64,000 bases of DNA from an uncultured Deferribacteraceae bacterium (GTDB lineage: Bacteria; Chrysiogenota; Deferribacteres; Deferribacterales; Mucispirillaceae): assembly GCA_947041165.1 (NCBI GenBank), contig CAMRCY010000005.1, forward strand, positions 16,122 through 80,121, in the 5' to 3' direction. The notes under the pieces were generated by a model. The model worked only from the letters and a program-made list of their open reading frames with translations, made no database searches and was not told the origin of the DNA. Shown piece by piece: positions 47,201 through 55,901 of this stretch (position 1 is its first letter; the number at the start of each line of letters is the position of its first letter). The position numbers were made by a program, and so were the translations under genes.

Positions 47201-47564
47201 CAACACGGACATAACCTAATAAATCAAGCGAACTCTCAAAACTGCTTTGAGGGATAATGCTCAATTTTTTAATCGTTACAACAGATGATGAAAATAGTTT
47301 AATTGATGGAACTTTTTTTAATATTGAGTATGGTGTTAAGATTGTTATATATTCATCTAGATTTATAAATTTATCTAAAGCTGATGCTCTCTTAGATAAT
47401 ATTTTAGGTAGAACTCTCGCCTCTTCAAACGGCTCTTGAGTCCATTCTGGAAAGTCTATAAATTTATCGAAACAGTTGAAAAGATTGACATCGGACGCAA
47501 TAAGATCTGCTACCTTTTGATTAGGCACAATTATAACTGTTCGTTTACTCTTACTTCTTTTCAA
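44286..47564 (-). CDS. mfd: Transcription-repair coupling factor Mfd
   Basis: 1092 residues from a TTG at 47564. UvrB-like N-terminal domain (residues 1-300, including RGDILDIFPSG), RNA-polymerase interaction domain (GDYVVHINHGIGVYRGL), and helicase motifs VCGDVGFGKTEVAMRAA (Walker A), DEEQRFGV, SATPIPRTLQ and QLKGRVGRS. Mfd removes stalled RNA polymerase and recruits UvrA. The start looks truncated: in-frame residues AWGSSKVIEV just upstream (47565-47621) fit the family N-terminus, but no ATG, GTG or TTG is available there. An ATA at 47619-47621, preceded by GGAAGG at 8 nt, is the likely true start and would give 1111 residues. Confidence 0.93.
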   Translation of the reverse strand: MKRSKSKRTVIIVPNQKVADLIASDVNLFNCFDKFIDFPEWTQEPFEEARVLPKILSKRASALDKFINLDEYITILTPYSILKKVPSIKLFSSSVVTIKKLSIIPQSSFESSLDLLGYVRVEFVSGIGEYTTRGDILDIFPSGHNNPIRLEYFDDEIEKIYSYDYEAQSKIEDIDTLKILPASEMIISTEDFQSSLSEYEKYNERASSFGKFAGSHWLQPLLSIESGTIFDYIKDAEFFILDQDIRETLERESYSIKDRLGDNSLSHKLIRNFIDYTEAYKLISTSNYSLITDVSSGVNSESLNYSSLISKFIYEKVNIYSSLAEAVKILKEYLDKQYKVIVSIDSEQFYNFFINFIKDYEIPVSIITDMSLTDNQDIYIYREPISGGFIDTVNKIILVTDLDIFGYAKRKRKKEKKKDVFNTKISDLEDGDYVVHINHGIGVYRGLNHMTLGEVEGDFLEIVYDGDDRLYVPLQSISMMQKYIGVGNSAPRINSLKTSAWQKLKKHAKKSAKEVAVDLLRLYAERKAKKGYAFMDDGVILSDFEGSFPYDETEDQLTAIMDIYSDMESEIPMERLVCGDVGFGKTEVAMRAACKAVISDKQVAVLVPTTILAKQHYDTFKNRFGGLAANVDYISRFRSAAEIKIIYKKLADGEIDIIIGTHKLLSKDVIFKDLGLLVIDEEQRFGVNHKEKLSALKRNVDTLALSATPIPRTLQLSLSGIRDISIIETPPEHRLPVIVSIINNYDDVKEAIIKELKRDGQVFFLHNRISDIISIHDKIKAIVPEATIAIAHGQMNSSELEKLLQLFYLGEIDILISTTIIENGIDIPNVNTIIINKAGSFGLSQLYQLKGRVGRSTERGYCYLLIENFASLTEIARKRLTIVEQLSDLGSGFKIAMYDLQLRGAGDILGADQSGFVVKIGYELYVKMIDDAVNELKGSSGMEDLTDCEILSQLPYFIPVSYIENPRIRFDYYRQFSLYDDPLSISNLLRELVESYGELPLEVINLSNIMLIKTIASKLGVVKISIGERSGKIIFSKDTKVSYENLVNKLNTANMKYRFKSEYELDLSVVGDNCIRQLMDIFINLYSGEILS

Positions 47565-47617
47565 TACTTCAATAACTTTTGAAGAGCCCCAAGCGTTATG
47601 ATAAGATTTAAGTAATG

Positions 47618-48205
47618 CTATTTTGAAAACCTTCCAAACATTATTTCATCAACTAAGCCACATATTATATGTGCAGCTAAAATATGGATCTCTTGAACTC
47701 GTGCTGTTATTTTGCTATCTGCTATAAAAATATTGTCACAGATACCTTTCATCTTGCCACCGTTACCACCTGTAAAACCGACAACTCTTGCACCTGTTTT
47801 TGCAGCCTTAGTTAAACCCCTAATCACATTTTCAGAATTTCCACTTGTTGAAAATCCCCATACGATATCGTTACTTGATACAAGTGCTGAAACCTGTTTC
47901 TCAAATATACTATCAAATGTGAAATCGTTTCCAACTGCTGTTAATAGCGATGTGTCTGTTGTTAATGCGATCGCTGGAAGTGGCGGTCTTTCCATTACAA
48001 AACGGTTCACAAACTCAGCTGCAATATGCTGAGAATCCCCAGCCGATCCACCATTACCAAACAGATATAGTTTACCACCACTAACAAATGATTTAGCGAT
48101 CTCTGTTGAAAAATCTACTAACACATCTTGCTGAACCTCATCTGCTCTAAGTTTATTATGAACTTGAACCGACTCGTCTATTATTGAAGCTATATAATTT
48201 CTCAT
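47618..48205 (-). CDS. gmhA: Sedoheptulose 7-phosphate isomerase
   Basis: 195 residues from the ATG at 48205, chosen over 48217 because GAGG lies between the two starts at the right distance for the former. SIS domain: LYLFGNGGSAGDSQHIAAEFVNRF, SLLTAVGNDFTFDSIFEKQ, WGFSTSGNSENVIRGL, and VQEIHILAAHIICGLVDE are GmhA signatures. It starts ADP-heptose synthesis for LPS. Its TAG overlaps the ATA proposed as the mfd start. Confidence 0.92.
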   Translation of the reverse strand: MRNYIASIIDESVQVHNKLRADEVQQDVLVDFSTEIAKSFVSGGKLYLFGNGGSAGDSQHIAAEFVNRFVMERPPLPAIALTTDTSLLTAVGNDFTFDSIFEKQVSALVSSNDIVWGFSTSGNSENVIRGLTKAAKTGARVVGFTGGNGGKMKGICDNIFIADSKITARVQEIHILAAHIICGLVDEIMFGRFSK

Positions 48206-48374
48206 TGTTATCCTCATCTCAAAAAGAGTATCTAAATATATAAAAAGTATCTTAATATATTAAGCGTGTATTAATCTAAGAGCATATCTTAAATATATAA
48301 AATATACCGTAATCTAAAAAACATATTTTAATATATAAAGTATCCATAATCTAAATTCGTATCTTGTAATTCTA

Positions 48375-48716
48375 CTATAACTCGAAAGCGTTTTCAATAT
48401 GATTTATTTCATCACTATCTATTGATATAATATCGAACCTTGCAAGCCACTCACAACCCTTGTTTAGTAGATACCTGTTTGCTGTGTATATAATTTTTTT
48501 CTGCTTAATTAATGTTACGGCATCAACCCCTGATCCATAATTTTTTGACGACCTTGTCTTAACCTCAACAAAAACATACACACCATCAATCATTGCGATT
48601 ATATCTATCTCACCCCTGTTTGATCTGTAATTTCTCTCGTTGATTTGATACCCTTTACTTATAAGATACGTAACAGCTTTATCTTCACCGTTATCACCTA
48701 TAGTTTTTGTAGACAT
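48375..48716 (-). CDS. UPF0102/YraN family nuclease-like protein
   Basis: 113 residues from the ATG at 48716, which has GAGG 10 nt upstream; an ATG at 48785 would add 23 unrelated residues. GDNGEDKAVTYLISKGY ... NYRSNRGEIDIIAMIDGVYVFVEVKTRSS is the YraN pattern, a restriction-endonuclease-like fold (GEID...VEVK). Function unknown. It follows rnhB, the standard rnhB-yraN order. The 157-bp gap after it holds degenerate AGTATCTTAATATATAAA repeats. Confidence 0.88.
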   Translation of the reverse strand: MSTKTIGDNGEDKAVTYLISKGYQINERNYRSNRGEIDIIAMIDGVYVFVEVKTRSSKNYGSGVDAVTLIKQKKIIYTANRYLLNKGCEWLARFDIISIDSDEINHIENAFEL

Positions 48717-48813
48717 AATATTATCGCCTCGCTTATTTATACAGCAATCAAAACTTGCACTATCTTTGTGACCGATTATTTCCATGTAATACGATTATAA
48801 CACTGCTTAATAA

Positions 48814-49518
48814 TCAAAATTTCTTCAAAAAACTTAATCTATGTATAGGGAGAAATCCATACTTTTTGATTGCCTCTGTATGGATTTTTGTGCCGTAACC
48901 AAAATTTCTCTCAAACCCATACTCAGGATAAATCTTCGATAGATTAATCATTAACCTATCTCTATAAACTTTTGCTATAATTGATGCAGCAGATACTGAA
49001 ATATATTTATCATCTGCCTTATTCTCTGATAACATCGGTGTGTGAATATTATTCAACTTAACCGAATCAATTATAATCTTATCGTAATGAATAACCGTGT
49101 TGCAACTTTTATAACCAAGCCAGTGATTATCAATCTCACTATCATTACTCTCACCATTACTACCATAGTGAATAATCGTGCTGTTCAGATCATCAATATT
49201 GTAATCACTATTGCTGTTGAAATTAATATTGTTGTTTGGTTTTAAATTAGTTAGATTATTTAACGCTAGATGCATAGCTTGTTTTGTTGCTTGAAGGATA
49301 TTTATTTTATCTATTATAGCGTTGCAAACAACACCAATACCGATCGCTATCGCATGATATCTTATCGTTTCATCTAAAATAACTCTCTTTTTAAAAGCTA
49401 TTTTTTTAGAATCTTTAATCTGTTCATTCTCATAACCAGTAGGCAGTAGGCATGCTGCCGCTACGACTGGTCCTGCAAGACAGCCTCTACCAACTTCATC
49501 AATACCAACTATGAGCAT
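48814..49518 (-). CDS. rnhB: Ribonuclease HII with a repeat-derived insertion
   Basis: 234 residues; the family is usually about 200. GIDEVGRGCLAGPVVAAA at the N-terminus carries the first two acidic catalytic residues; IIIDSVKL is near the third, and SVSAASIIAKVYRDRLM is the C-terminal motif. Between about residues 90 and 140 there is an Asn/Ser/Asp-rich insertion (NNLTNLKPNNNINFNSNSD and on). The DNA there shows an 81-bp offset repeat (TGAATAACCGTG / TGAATAATCGTG), which keeps frame. It removes ribonucleotides from DNA-RNA hybrids. Overlaps hypB by 10 nt. Confidence 0.9.
   Translation of the reverse strand: MLIVGIDEVGRGCLAGPVVAAACLLPTGYENEQIKDSKKIAFKKRVILDETIRYHAIAIGIGVVCNAIIDKINILQATKQAMHLALNNLTNLKPNNNINFNSNSDYNIDDLNSTIIHYGSNGESNDSEIDNHWLGYKSCNTVIHYDKIIIDSVKLNNIHTPMLSENKADDKYISVSAASIIAKVYRDRLMINLSKIYPEYGFERNFGYGTKIHTEAIKKYGFLPIHRLSFLKKF
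49088..49187. repeat. 81-bp offset imperfect direct repeat in rnhB
   Basis: TGAATAACCGTGTTG at 49088 and TGAATAATCGTGCTG at 49169. 81 nt equals 27 codons, so frame is kept. Only about 18 bp of clear match remain. Confidence 0.5.
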
Positions 49519-50174
49519 CGCTTCTTCGCTAGAATTTTAGTTTCTATATACGCTTGTAAATTGTCTAAACCTTCATCGTTTCTACATGAGATTTGAAAAA
49601 TATCTAAACTGTTTTTAATAGTGCGTGCATTAGCCAATGCTTTCTCAACACTGAAATCAACATACGGAAGCAGATCAATTTTATTCAATATAAAAATATC
49701 AGAGTTGAAAAATATGTTAGGATATTTAAGAGGTTTATCATCGCCTTCTGTAACAGATAACATTACGATATTTATATCTTGTCCTAAATCATACTCTGCT
49801 GGACAAACTAAATTACCAACGTTCTCTATCACTAGCAGATCTAAATTTTCATAACCTAGCTCTTGACATTTTTTATCGATCTCTGAAGCCTCAAGATGAC
49901 AAGCACCACCCGTTTGGATCTGAATTGCTCGAACACCTATCGCTTCAATACGTTGCTTATCATTCTCTGTTTGTAGATCACCTTCAATAACTGCAATGTT
50001 ATATTTATCTTTCAAACGTAATAACACCTTCTCTAAAAATGATGTTTTACCTGATCCTGGTGATGACATCATATTGATAACTAATGTCTTATTAGTCGCA
50101 AACTTGTTTCTCAAATGCATAGCATTTAAATCGTTCTTCGATAAAATCTTCTGATTTATTGTAATCTTTTCCAT
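49509..50174 (-). CDS. hypB: Hydrogenase nickel incorporation GTPase HypB
   Basis: 221 residues. P-loop MMSSPGSGKTSFLEK (about 35-49), VIEGDLQTENDKQRIEA, GGACHLEASEID (with the Cys and His of the G-domain metal site), VIENVGNLVCPAEYDLG, and NKIDLLPYVDF are HypB signatures. The CxxCGC and His-rich nickel-store N-termini of other HypB proteins are absent. It delivers Ni to NiFe hydrogenase with HypA. No hydrogenase structural gene is in the window, so it may serve one elsewhere, or another Ni enzyme. Confidence 0.93.
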   Translation of the reverse strand: MEKITINQKILSKNDLNAMHLRNKFATNKTLVINMMSSPGSGKTSFLEKVLLRLKDKYNIAVIEGDLQTENDKQRIEAIGVRAIQIQTGGACHLEASEIDKKCQELGYENLDLLVIENVGNLVCPAEYDLGQDINIVMLSVTEGDDKPLKYPNIFFNSDIFILNKIDLLPYVDFSVEKALANARTIKNSLDIFQISCRNDEGLDNLQAYIETKILAKKRCS

Positions 50175-50458
50175 AATAATTTTTACTCTATTTTGATAAT
50201 TTATTTTATTTTAGTAACTTTAGTAATTCTAGTAATTGTCTTACCTATTTTAAGAACTTAGCTTAACTAATTTTAGTTATTTATTTCAACTATTTTTAGT
50301 AACTCGCTAATCAACTTAATCTAAATAATTTTAATCACTTGTTTTAACTTTACTAATCTACTCTACCCTAATCTGCTTAACCTAATCTAATCAACACACG
50401 CTAACTTAATCTACCCAACACACGCTGACTTAAATACCCAACACTACGCTAACCTAAT
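50175..50458. repeat. Degenerate repeat spacer between hypA and hypB
   Basis: 284 bp. The part next to hypA has three drifted copies of CAACACACGCTAACTTAATC (about 50390-50458, spacing about 24-30). The rest is made of short TTTTAGTAA units. No ORF. The motif ACGCTAA...TAATCT resembles the 26/27-bp array near 55860. Confidence 0.6.
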
Positions 50459-50800
50459 CTATTCAACTTCAATGTGAGCTATTTCTAACTCATCGCCTGA
50501 TATCATTTTTATACTCATAGAACCACACTCTGCACACGCAACAAAATATCCTGGATACTCTGCCTCATGACTGCAATCTGCACATACACCTAATAATGGA
50601 ACTCTGTTAAACTCAAACACCGCATGCTCTGCGATCGTATTCTCTTTGATAGCATCAAATGCAAATCGTAATGATGACTCATCAATCGTTGCCATCTTGC
50701 CGATACGTACCGATACTAATGTTATCTTATTTGAGTTATTCTCAATTGCTGTACCTATAGAAATTTCTAATATAGAATTTGCGATAGAAGCCTCATGCAT
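50459..50800 (-). CDS. hypA: Hydrogenase nickel chaperone HypA
   Basis: 113 residues. MHEASIANSILE starts with the Met-His-Glu nickel site. The zinc site is CADC ... CAEC (about residues 73-92). Middle VRIGKMATIDESSLRFAFDAI is typical. It passes nickel to HypB or the hydrogenase large subunit. It precedes hypB in transcription order, separated by a 284-bp repeat-rich spacer, which is unusual for this pair. Confidence 0.93.
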   Translation of the reverse strand: MHEASIANSILEISIGTAIENNSNKITLVSVRIGKMATIDESSLRFAFDAIKENTIAEHAVFEFNRVPLLGVCADCSHEAEYPGYFVACAECGSMSIKMISGDELEIAHIEVE

Positions 50801-50826
50801 AAAACACCTTTATAACCTAAAATTTA

Positions 50827-51065
50827 ATCTAACTGATTTTTAATATTATCTATACTTGTAACATATATCTACAATATCTATACGTATTACAAATATCTTC
50901 TAACTGATTTTTAATATTATCCATACTTGTAACATATATCTATAATATCTATACGTATTACAAATATATTCAAACTGATACTCAATATCATTGATACTTG
51001 TAACATATATTTACAATATCTATACGTATTACAAACATATTCAAACTGATACTCAATATCTGTTT
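50827..51065. repeat. 71-bp tandem repeat, about 3.4 copies
   Basis: AACTGATTTTTAATATTAT starts copies at 50831, 50902, 50973 (AACTGATACTCAATAT) and 51044; exact 71-bp spacing. The unit also contains ATATCTATACGTATTACAAA. It is unrelated in sequence to the other 71-bp array at 6291. Non-coding. Confidence 0.92.
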
Positions 51066-51426
51066 ATGACATCTTTAATCTATTATTTGTTCACTCAATA
51101 CAAAAACAAAATATCCTAAACAGATCAACTTTCCTACCTGCTTAATATATACATATTAACATAGTATAATCAATCATACAAGTATCTACTGCGTAACACA
51201 CTTAATAAAAATAGCGAACATTACATAATTTATAATAAAAAAAATACTATGCAATCCACCCCGTTCAGAGTGTATAGACATAGTATTCTAATTGATAATT
51301 AAAAACATAATAATACTCTGCAATATACTACTTAAAGCATATCAACACAGTATCCAGACATAACGATAAGTGCTATATAAAAACCCATTAAGAGTAGTGA
51401 TATCGCACCTAAAATATTATTAAAAA
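51066..51426. other. Non-coding gap 3' to rpsU
   Basis: About 360 bp between the repeat array and the rpsU terminator. Imperfect repeats of ATACTATGCAAT / ATACTCTGCAATAT occur near 51245 and 51310. I see no gene or RNA. Confidence 0.4.
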
Positions 51427-51460
51427 ATATTATGAGTCCGCCCATTTTGAGCAGACTACA
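51427..51460 (-). terminator. Rho-independent terminator of rpsU
   Basis: On the minus strand AGTCTGCTC, loop AAAAT, GGGCGGACT (nine pairs, two G-U), then CATAATATTTTTT. It lies about 10 bp after the rpsU stop. Confidence 0.8.
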
Positions 51461-51469
51461 TACTACCTA

Positions 51470-51688
51470 TTAATAATATCTGTACTTCTCGTGTAATTTA
51501 CGTTGTAACTTCTGTTGTTTACGTCTTGCTTTTAGAAGTTTTTTACGTCTTACTTCTGTAGGTTTTTCATAAAAAGCATGAGCCTTAATCTCTCTGATTA
51601 ATCCTTCACGTTCAATCTTTTTCTTTAATAATTTTAAAGCTTGGTCAACGTTATCTCCGTCAACTCTTACTATTGCATTAACAGCCAA
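51470..51688 (-). CDS. rpsU: 30S ribosomal protein S21
   Basis: 72 residues. DNVDQALKLLKKKIEREGLI, HAFYEKPTEVRRKKLLKARRKQQK is the S21 pattern. Basic C-terminal tail. The ribosome binding site GAGGGGGTGC is strong. Monocistronic, with its own terminator. Confidence 0.95.
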   Translation of the reverse strand: MAVNAIVRVDGDNVDQALKLLKKKIEREGLIREIKAHAFYEKPTEVRRKKLLKARRKQQKLQRKLHEKYRYY

Positions 51689-51780
51689 TTCGATGCACCC
51701 CCTCTTTCTATGAATTTTTTTATATATACTTTGCTTTTAAATTATAAAACTATTAAATCACATAACTATTAAATTATAAA

Positions 51781-51889
51781 CCATTAAATCATACAACTAA
51801 ATAATATCAACTACTAATTTTATAACCATTAAGGCATACAACTAAAATAATATAAATTACTAATTATATAACCGTTAAGGCATAGAAAC
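51781..51889. repeat. 45/46-bp degenerate tandem repeat after lon
   Basis: CCATTAAATCATACAACTAA at 51781, CCATTAAGGCATACAACTAA at 51826, and CCGTTAAGGCATAG at 51872. The last copy touches the 3' end of lon. Confidence 0.75.
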
Positions 51890-54204
51890 TATTTCATAAC
51901 CAGTTTGACAACTTCTTCGAACGTTGAAACAAAATGGAAATTCATGTCTAATCTAACGTCTTCAGGTATTTCCGTCAAGTCTTTTTTATTATCGATCGGT
52001 GCTATAACTTCTTTTAGTCCTGCTCTATGTGCAGCTAATGCTTTCTCTTTTAAGCCACCAATCTCTAATACTTTACCACGAAGCGTGATCTCACCCGTCA
52101 TCGCAATCTTACAATTTAGTGGACGATCTGATATTGCCGACAATATTGCCGATGCCATTGTGATACCAGCTGATGGACCATCTTTTGGAACTGCTCCCTC
52201 TGGAACATGAAGATGAATATCAAACTCTTTAAATTTATATGACGGAACTCCCATCTTAGCCGCAACCGATTTCACAACCGATAATGCAATCTTTGACGAC
52301 TCTTGCATAACATCACCAAGATGTCCCGTTACCATTAACTTTCCGCTACCTTCAAACAATGCAACTTCTATCTGAAGAAGATCGCCACCATATGATGTCC
52401 AAGCTAAACCAGTTGCAACACCGACTTCTTTATCATCATATACTGATCCTGAACGATATTTTCTAACACCCAGATAATCCTCTATCATCTTACCTTTAAC
52501 TTGAAGTTTCTTTAATTTGTTATTGCTAACAATTCTTCTGATACACTTTCTTATTACCGATGCAATCTCTCTCTCTAAACTTCTTACACCTGACTCTTTC
52601 GTATAGTATCTAATGATCTCCAATAATGCATCATCAGTTATATCAATAGTCTTGCTAGTCATCGAATGCTCTTTAAGTTGTTTATCAAGTAAGAATGATC
52701 TTGCTATATTTAATTTCTCTTGCTCTGTATATCCTGGAATTCTTATGATCTCCATTCTATCAAGTAGAGGCCCTGGAATTGTTTCAAGTGAGTTCGCTGT
52801 TGTTATAAAAAATACTTTCGATAGATCAAAATCTACTTCCATATAATGATCTATAAATGTAGCATTCTGTTCTGGGTCTAATGTTTCTAGTAGTGCTGAT
52901 GAAGGGTCACCTCTAAAGTCTGAACCTATTTTATCTACTTCATCTAATAAAAATACTGGATTCATACTTCCTGCTTTTTTCATAGATTGAATTATTTTAC
53001 CTGGTAATGCACCGATATAAGTTTTTCTATGTCCTCTGATTTCAGCTTCATCTCTAACGCCACCCATTGAAACTCTAACAAACTTTCTGCCCATTGAGTC
53101 TGCAATTGATCTTGCAAGCGATGTTTTACCAACACCTGGAGGTCCTACAAAACATAGTATCGAACCTTTTAGATCTTTAGATATCTTACGTACCGCTAAA
53201 AACTCTAAAATTCTCTCTTTAGGTTTATCAAGTCCGTAATGATCTCTATTTAATATAGCTTCAGCTTCTGCCATATCTATCGCATCCTCAGTTTTAATAC
53301 CCCAAGGAAGTGATGCTAGCCAATCAAGATAGTTACGCACAACCGTAGTCTCTGCAGACATCGGTGGCATTAAACGCATCTTCTTTAACTCTCTATCAGC
53401 TTTATCTCGTACAGCCTCAGGTAAATCTAATGATTTTAATTTCAGCTCAATCTCATCGATATCTGCTTTAAAATCGTCTTCTCTACCCATCTCTTTATTT
53501 ATAGCTTTCATCTGCTCATTTAGAAAATACTCTCTTTGAGATTTAGCCATCTGTGCTTTAACTTGATTTTTAATCTTATCTTCTAGTTTTAAAAGTTCTA
53601 ACTCTATTTGGATAAGTTCAATGATTTTTTCTACTCGTTTTGCTACTGAATTACTATCAAGAATTAGTTGAAGATCTTCAATCTTTATAGATAAATTAGC
53701 CGATATCATATAAGATAACTTAACCGTATCTTCTGTACTTACCATATTTTGAAACACTTCAGGTGTAACTTTTTTAGTGTACGCTATATACTCTTCAAAA
53801 GATTTTAGTAAAGCAAGACGTAAAACTCTCTCGCTGTTGCCTTCAAAAACACTCTCAGTTACAGCTTCAACATCAGCAAAATATGATTCATCTTTTAATG
53901 ATAATTTAACTAATTTAGCACGTTTAACACCTTCTACTAAAACTTTAACCGTTCCATCAGGAAGTTTTAATATCTGAAGAATTGACGCTACAATACCGAT
54001 TTCATAAAGATCATCAGTTGCAGGATCTTCAGTTGTTGAATTTTTCTGTAACGCTAAAAACAACTTCTTATCTGTTGCCTCAGCTATCTGTAAAGCTTTA
54101 ACCGATCTCGGTCTGCCAACAAATATAGGAACAATCATATATGGAAATACAACTACATCCCTTAATGGGATCACTGTATATTGCTCTATTTTATTTGATT
54201 TCAA
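51889..54204 (-). CDS. lon: ATP-dependent protease Lon
   Basis: 771 residues. N-terminal LAN domain (IPLRDVVVFPYMIVPIFVG), coiled coil (about 195-260), Walker A GPPGVGKTSLARSIA (about 350-364), Walker B VFLLDEVDKIG, and the protease domain with AVPKDGPSAGITMASA (catalytic Ser) and the later Lys in GKVLEIGGLKEK. It degrades misfolded and regulatory proteins. It follows clpX by 2 bp in the tig-clpP-clpX-lon order common in bacteria. Confidence 0.96.
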   Translation of the reverse strand: MKSNKIEQYTVIPLRDVVVFPYMIVPIFVGRPRSVKALQIAEATDKKLFLALQKNSTTEDPATDDLYEIGIVASILQILKLPDGTVKVLVEGVKRAKLVKLSLKDESYFADVEAVTESVFEGNSERVLRLALLKSFEEYIAYTKKVTPEVFQNMVSTEDTVKLSYMISANLSIKIEDLQLILDSNSVAKRVEKIIELIQIELELLKLEDKIKNQVKAQMAKSQREYFLNEQMKAINKEMGREDDFKADIDEIELKLKSLDLPEAVRDKADRELKKMRLMPPMSAETTVVRNYLDWLASLPWGIKTEDAIDMAEAEAILNRDHYGLDKPKERILEFLAVRKISKDLKGSILCFVGPPGVGKTSLARSIADSMGRKFVRVSMGGVRDEAEIRGHRKTYIGALPGKIIQSMKKAGSMNPVFLLDEVDKIGSDFRGDPSSALLETLDPEQNATFIDHYMEVDFDLSKVFFITTANSLETIPGPLLDRMEIIRIPGYTEQEKLNIARSFLLDKQLKEHSMTSKTIDITDDALLEIIRYYTKESGVRSLEREIASVIRKCIRRIVSNNKLKKLQVKGKMIEDYLGVRKYRSGSVYDDKEVGVATGLAWTSYGGDLLQIEVALFEGSGKLMVTGHLGDVMQESSKIALSVVKSVAAKMGVPSYKFKEFDIHLHVPEGAVPKDGPSAGITMASAILSAISDRPLNCKIAMTGEITLRGKVLEIGGLKEKALAAHRAGLKEVIAPIDNKKDLTEIPEDVRLDMNFHFVSTFEEVVKLVMK

Positions 54205-54206
54205 AT

Positions 54207-55547
54207 CTAGCTACTCCGTCTCAAATTCAATTCATCTTCGCTTTCTTCTTTCGCTACTAATTCAGAATTGTTATCAAACTTCTCTTGGCTATCTTCTGAT
54301 AATTTATCTAATGTGATAGCCTCTGCCTTGCCAGTGATAACATCTTTATTTATGATACACTCTTTCACATCTTTCATAGATGGAAGCTTGTACATAACAT
54401 CAAGCATAACTGATTCTAAAATAGCTCTAAGTCCTCTAGCTCCAGTTTTACGCTTAACAGATAATTTTGCAATAGCAACTAACGCACTTTGAGTGAACGT
54501 TAATTTAACCTTATCAAACGATAACATCTTCTCGTACTGCTTGATTAATGAATTTTTAGGCTCAGTTAATATTCTTACTAACGCCTCTTCATCAAGTTCT
54601 TCAAGTGGAGCAGCGATCGGAAGTCTTCCTACAAATTCTGGAATTAAACCGTATTTAACAAAATCATCTGGCTCTGCTTGTTGCAATAGATCAAACCTTT
54701 TCGTACCAACATTTATTACTGGTGCTTCATCTGGATCTAACTCTACAACTGTTCCAAAACCTAAAGTTTTCTTGCCAGTTCTACGTTTTATTATCTCATC
54801 AATACCATCAAATGCACCACCACAGATAAATAATATATCTGTCGTGTCAACTTGTAGATACTCTTGATGTGGATGCTTTCTTCCACCTTGTTGAGGAATT
54901 GAGGCAACTGTGCCCTCTATTATTTTTAGTAACGCTTGTTGAACTCCCTCTCCTGACACATCTCGTGTTATAGATGGAGAGTCTCCCTTTTTAGCTACTT
55001 TATCAATTTCATCGATAAAAATTATACCCTTCTGTGCTCTTTCAATATCGTAATCAGCATTCTGTACAAGCTTTAATACAACATTTTCAACATCTTCACC
55101 GACATATCCAGCTTCTGTTAATGTTGTAGCATCAGATATCGCAAACGGAACATTTAATAGTTTCGCAAGAGTTCTTGCAAGTAAAGTTTTACCTGTACCT
55201 GTTGGTCCTACTATTAAAATATTACTCTTCTCTAACTCTATGTTACTCTTATTTGCATATAAAACCCTTTTATAGTGGTTATATACAGCAACAGATAATA
55301 TCTTCTTTGCACTGTGCTGACCTATTACATATTCATCTAATTTTTTATGCAATTTGTCTGGTGTTGGAAGTTTCATTATCTCTTCTTCTTGAGTATAATT
55401 TCCTTCCTCTTCTAAAGCTTCGTTACATAATGTTATACAGTGGTTACATATACATGATGAGTCTATTCCAGATACTAATCTGTCAACCTCTTCCTTGCCT
55501 CTGCCACAAAATGAACACGAAATGTCATCTATTTTTTCATCACTCAT
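54207..55547 (-). CDS. clpX: ClpX ATPase, specificity subunit of ClpXP
   Basis: 446 residues. Zinc-binding domain with [10 protein letters not shown] ... [10 protein letters not shown] (four Cys). Walker [17 protein letters not shown] (about 112-127), Walker [10 protein letters not shown], and the pore and IGF regions (GYVGEDVE; the [11 protein letters not shown] loop for ClpP contact). An acidic C-terminal tail ([11 protein letters not shown]) is longer than in E. coli. Unfolds substrates for ClpP. A repeat-filled 354-bp gap separates it from clpP, so it may have its own promoter. Confidence 0.95.
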   Translation of the reverse strand: MSDEKIDDISCSFCGRGKEEVDRLVSGIDSSCICNHCITLCNEALEEEGNYTQEEEIMKLPTPDKLHKKLDEYVIGQHSAKKILSVAVYNHYKRVLYANKSNIELEKSNILIVGPTGTGKTLLARTLAKLLNVPFAISDATTLTEAGYVGEDVENVVLKLVQNADYDIERAQKGIIFIDEIDKVAKKGDSPSITRDVSGEGVQQALLKIIEGTVASIPQQGGRKHPHQEYLQVDTTDILFICGGAFDGIDEIIKRRTGKKTLGFGTVVELDPDEAPVINVGTKRFDLLQQAEPDDFVKYGLIPEFVGRLPIAAPLEELDEEALVRILTEPKNSLIKQYEKMLSFDKVKLTFTQSALVAIAKLSVKRKTGARGLRAILESVMLDVMYKLPSMKDVKECIINKDVITGKAEAITLDKLSEDSQEKFDNNSELVAKEESEDELNLRRSS

Positions 55548-55738
55548 AAAATCCTCGATAAATTTAAAATATTATTATATATAAACTAAATAGTAATACT
55601 TTTAATAAATTAAAACAAAACTACAATCCAACTAAATTAAAACATACTGAAACCTAGTAGAACTGATAATATACAAAACCCAACCGAACTTAATATATAT
55701 ATAAATTCGTGGAATTAAAATATACCAAAACCTTAGTC

Positions 55739-55895
55739 AAATCTAAACTTAATTAAATCTAAAACCATGCCCAACTCAACCAAATCTAAACCATGCTAAA
55801 CTCAACTAAATCTAAAACTATGCCCAACTTAATTAAATCTAAACTACGCTAAACTTAACCAAATCTAAAACTATGCTAAGCTTAATTAAATCTAA
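55739..55895. repeat. Alternating 26/27-bp tandem repeat between clpX and clpP
   Basis: Units starting AAATCTAAA(A)C..TGC or ACGC begin at 55755, 55782, 55808, 55835, 55861 and 55888. They alternate 27 and 26 bp, so a 53-bp higher-order unit is likely. The first AAATCTAAACTTAATT at 55739 is a partial copy. The array fills the gap down to the clpP stop at 55902. Non-coding. Confidence 0.88.
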
Positions 55896-55901
55896 TATTC
55901 A

